Assembly (NCBI RefSeq): GCF_902706285.1
Contig: NZ_CACSKD010000012.1
Span: forward strand, 62,001-126,000
Length of the DNA stretch: 64,000 nt
Direction: 5' to 3'
Origin: Rhizobium sp. 18055
Lineage (GTDB): Bacteria; Pseudomonadota; Alphaproteobacteria; Rhizobiales; Rhizobiaceae
A model generated the notes under the pieces. That model had not been told where the DNA came from and searched no databases. It was given only the letters and a program-made list of their open reading frames with translations. This document shows, piece after piece, positions 62,840 through 64,000 of the stretch. The translations under genes were made by a program, and so were the position numbers. The stretch's first letter is position 1. The number at the start of each line of letters is the position of its first letter.

Positions 62840-64000
62840 CGATGGTCGCTGCCACCCATGCCGCGGCGATGATCGCATAGCCCTTGTCGTTCAGGTGCAG
62901 GGCGTCCGAGCGCAGGGACCGGGGAACGAGGCCAGCGGCTGCGTCCTGCTGGTCGCCAGCCGTTTGGTCGGAAGCGGCAATCAGCGCAGCGAGCAGATCG
63001 ACATGGCGTTGCTGGTGGCGTGTCGCCAGCGTGGCGTTCAATGCCGAGATCGTCTGTCGGGTCGCAATCGTGTCTTCGGCCGAGGGCAGGATCGAGCCGA
63101 TCAGGTAGCGGTTGCCGGCGATGCCGTCTGCCATCGAAGCGATATCAGACAGGACCGTATCCGGCGTATCCGCATTGTTTCGGCCGGCCCATATCCACTG
63201 GATATCCCGCGTGGTGGCATCCCCGGGGATGAAAGGCGTGGCGTAGGGGACGGCAACAGCTCCGCCCTGATGGCTGCGTGTGAAAAGCTGGCTGCCGCCG
63301 CCATCCGTCGTGATGGTTCCCTCGATGGCAGCCAGTCTGCCGCGGATGCTGGCGGCGCTATTGGTGCCGCCGAGAGCTTTGACGGATTGATAGAGGATAT
63401 CGACCTGCGGGCTGTCGTCGCCCCACTCGATGACGATGTTGTCGAGCGACCAGGTGATGGGGCTGCCGCTGCTGACCATGGTTATGGCACGGCAAGTCGG
63501 GTTGCCGGTCGCGAGGTTGCCGCTGGTGAAGACCATTTCGTAGTGGCCGCTGGCGGAGATTGCCCAGGTGGGCTCGCCGGTTTCAGTGGTCGTTGCCCAA
63601 CTGCCGCCTGGTGTCTGGAGCCCGCCAGCGTGGATCTGGCCGCCGCCGCCGGCGCTGATCTCGATATCGAAGGCGATGCGGATGATCCTGCCTTCGGGAA
63701 TTTCCTCCAGCGCAATCTCACATCCGCGCAGAAGGCCGGCATCGTCGTTTTCGATGATCAGCCGTCCGCTCTGCACCGATATCGGCGTCGCGTGGCCATC
63801 CTGAATTCGGGGCGACCAGCCTTCGGTATCCTGATCGAAGCGATAGAGCCTCGAGAAGGCGGCGTGATAGGCCGGTATCTCGCCGTCGCCGGGCGTCAGT
63901 TGCAGCGATGTGACGGTGGCGCCCGCTTCGAACTGGCCGGGCCAGATGCGCAGGGTGATGTCGATTGCGCTGCCGAGGGTGATGTCGAGCAGATGGGTGG
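62826..64000 (-). CDS. SGNH-hydrolase-like protein with a beta-rich upstream domain, N-terminus outside the window
   Basis: The frame is open to the window edge and has no start codon inside it, so only the last 391 residues or so are seen. The first visible 230 residues are beta-rich and low in cysteine, resembling a carbohydrate-binding or jelly-roll module. The C-terminal part has features of an SGNH/GDSL hydrolase: WIWAGRNNAD (the glycine-asparagine block) and SDALHLNDKGYAIIA, with the Asp and His of the triad. A clear serine block was not located. Such proteins deacetylate or trim polysaccharides, and its place beside an EPS operon fits, but the function is unproven. Confidence 0.7.
   Translation of the reverse strand, partial: THLLDITLGSAIDITLRIWPGQFEAGATVTSLQLTPGDGEIPAYHAAFSRLYRFDQDTEGWSPRIQDGHATPISVQSGRLIIENDDAGLLRGCEIALEEIPEGRIIRIAFDIEISAGGGGQIHAGGLQTPGGSWATTTETGEPTWAISASGHYEMVFTSGNLATGNPTCRAITMVSSGSPITWSLDNIVIEWGDDSPQVDILYQSVKALGGTNSAASIRGRLAAIEGTITTDGGGSQLFTRSHQGGAVAVPYATPFIPGDATTRDIQWIWAGRNNADTPDTVLSDIASMADGIAGNRYLIGSILPSAEDTIATRQTISALNATLATRHQQRHVDLLAALIAASDQTAGDQQDAAAGLVPRSLRSDALHLNDKGYAIIAAAWVAATIAMGW

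Overview
The window looks like a chromosome or chromid segment of a GC-rich alphaproteobacterium of the family Rhizobiaceae (Rhizobium/Agrobacterium/Sinorhizobium-like). The main evidence is a nearly complete succinoglycan (exo) cluster in the gene order known from Sinorhizobium meliloti, an Omp2/RopA-type porin, an rkpK-lpsL pair and a rhizobial-type intergenic palindrome. No rRNA, tRNA, CRISPR array, insertion sequence or prophage was recognised. Identities rest on motifs, lengths and gene order read by eye; no database search was run.

Layout. 1-8.1 kb is housekeeping: the end of a CorA-type metal transporter, two Rrf2 regulators, a porin, a diverged orphan homologue of transhydrogenase subunit PntAA, glutamine-dependent NAD synthetase and two small proteins. 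8.1-25.3 kb is the succinoglycan locus: a PPP phosphatase, then exoP-O-M-(A/L)-K-H on the minus strand, exoW, exoU, exoX, and exoY-F-Q-Z on the plus strand. All six glucosyltransferases, the galactosyl-phosphate initiator, polymerase, acylation and chain-length functions are present. exoN, exoI, exoT (flippase) and exoV (pyruvyl transferase) are missing from the places synteny predicts, and exoL and exoA are joined in one reading frame. 25.3-42.9 kb is an export island with two RND pumps and an EmrAB-type pump, each RND operon with its own adaptor, plus MarR and LysR regulators, a 3-methyladenine DNA glycosylase, a short-chain dehydrogenase and a hydrolase-fold protein that has lost its nucleophile.

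42.9-55.2 kb is mixed: a DHCW cupin, a DenD/LtnD-like four-carbon acid dehydrogenase pair, a PAS-GGDEF-EAL protein, the nucleotide-sugar genes lpsL, rkpK, manC and a phosphomannomutase, uracil-DNA glycosylase and an MhqO/MhqD-like quinone-detoxification pair. 55.4-62.8 kb is a second, translationally coupled surface-polysaccharide operon: a Wzc-type kinase, a GT4 glycosyltransferase, a protein closely resembling plant GDP-mannose 3,5-epimerase, a Wzx flippase, a Wzy-like polymerase and a hexapeptide acetyltransferase. It is followed by the C-terminal part of an SGNH-hydrolase-like protein that runs out of the window.

How they fit together. The phosphomannomutase and ManC would make GDP-mannose, which the epimerase of the second cluster could turn into GDP-L-galactose or GDP-L-gulose; RkpK and LpsL would supply UDP-glucuronate and UDP-galacturonate. 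The second cluster has a flippase that the exo cluster lacks, while the exo cluster has the initiating transferase and export protein that the visible part of the second cluster lacks. The two systems may therefore share parts, or the missing genes lie elsewhere. A TGC-rich 15-base motif recurs in the exoX-exoY gap, ahead of exoW and near the porin, and may be a shared operator.
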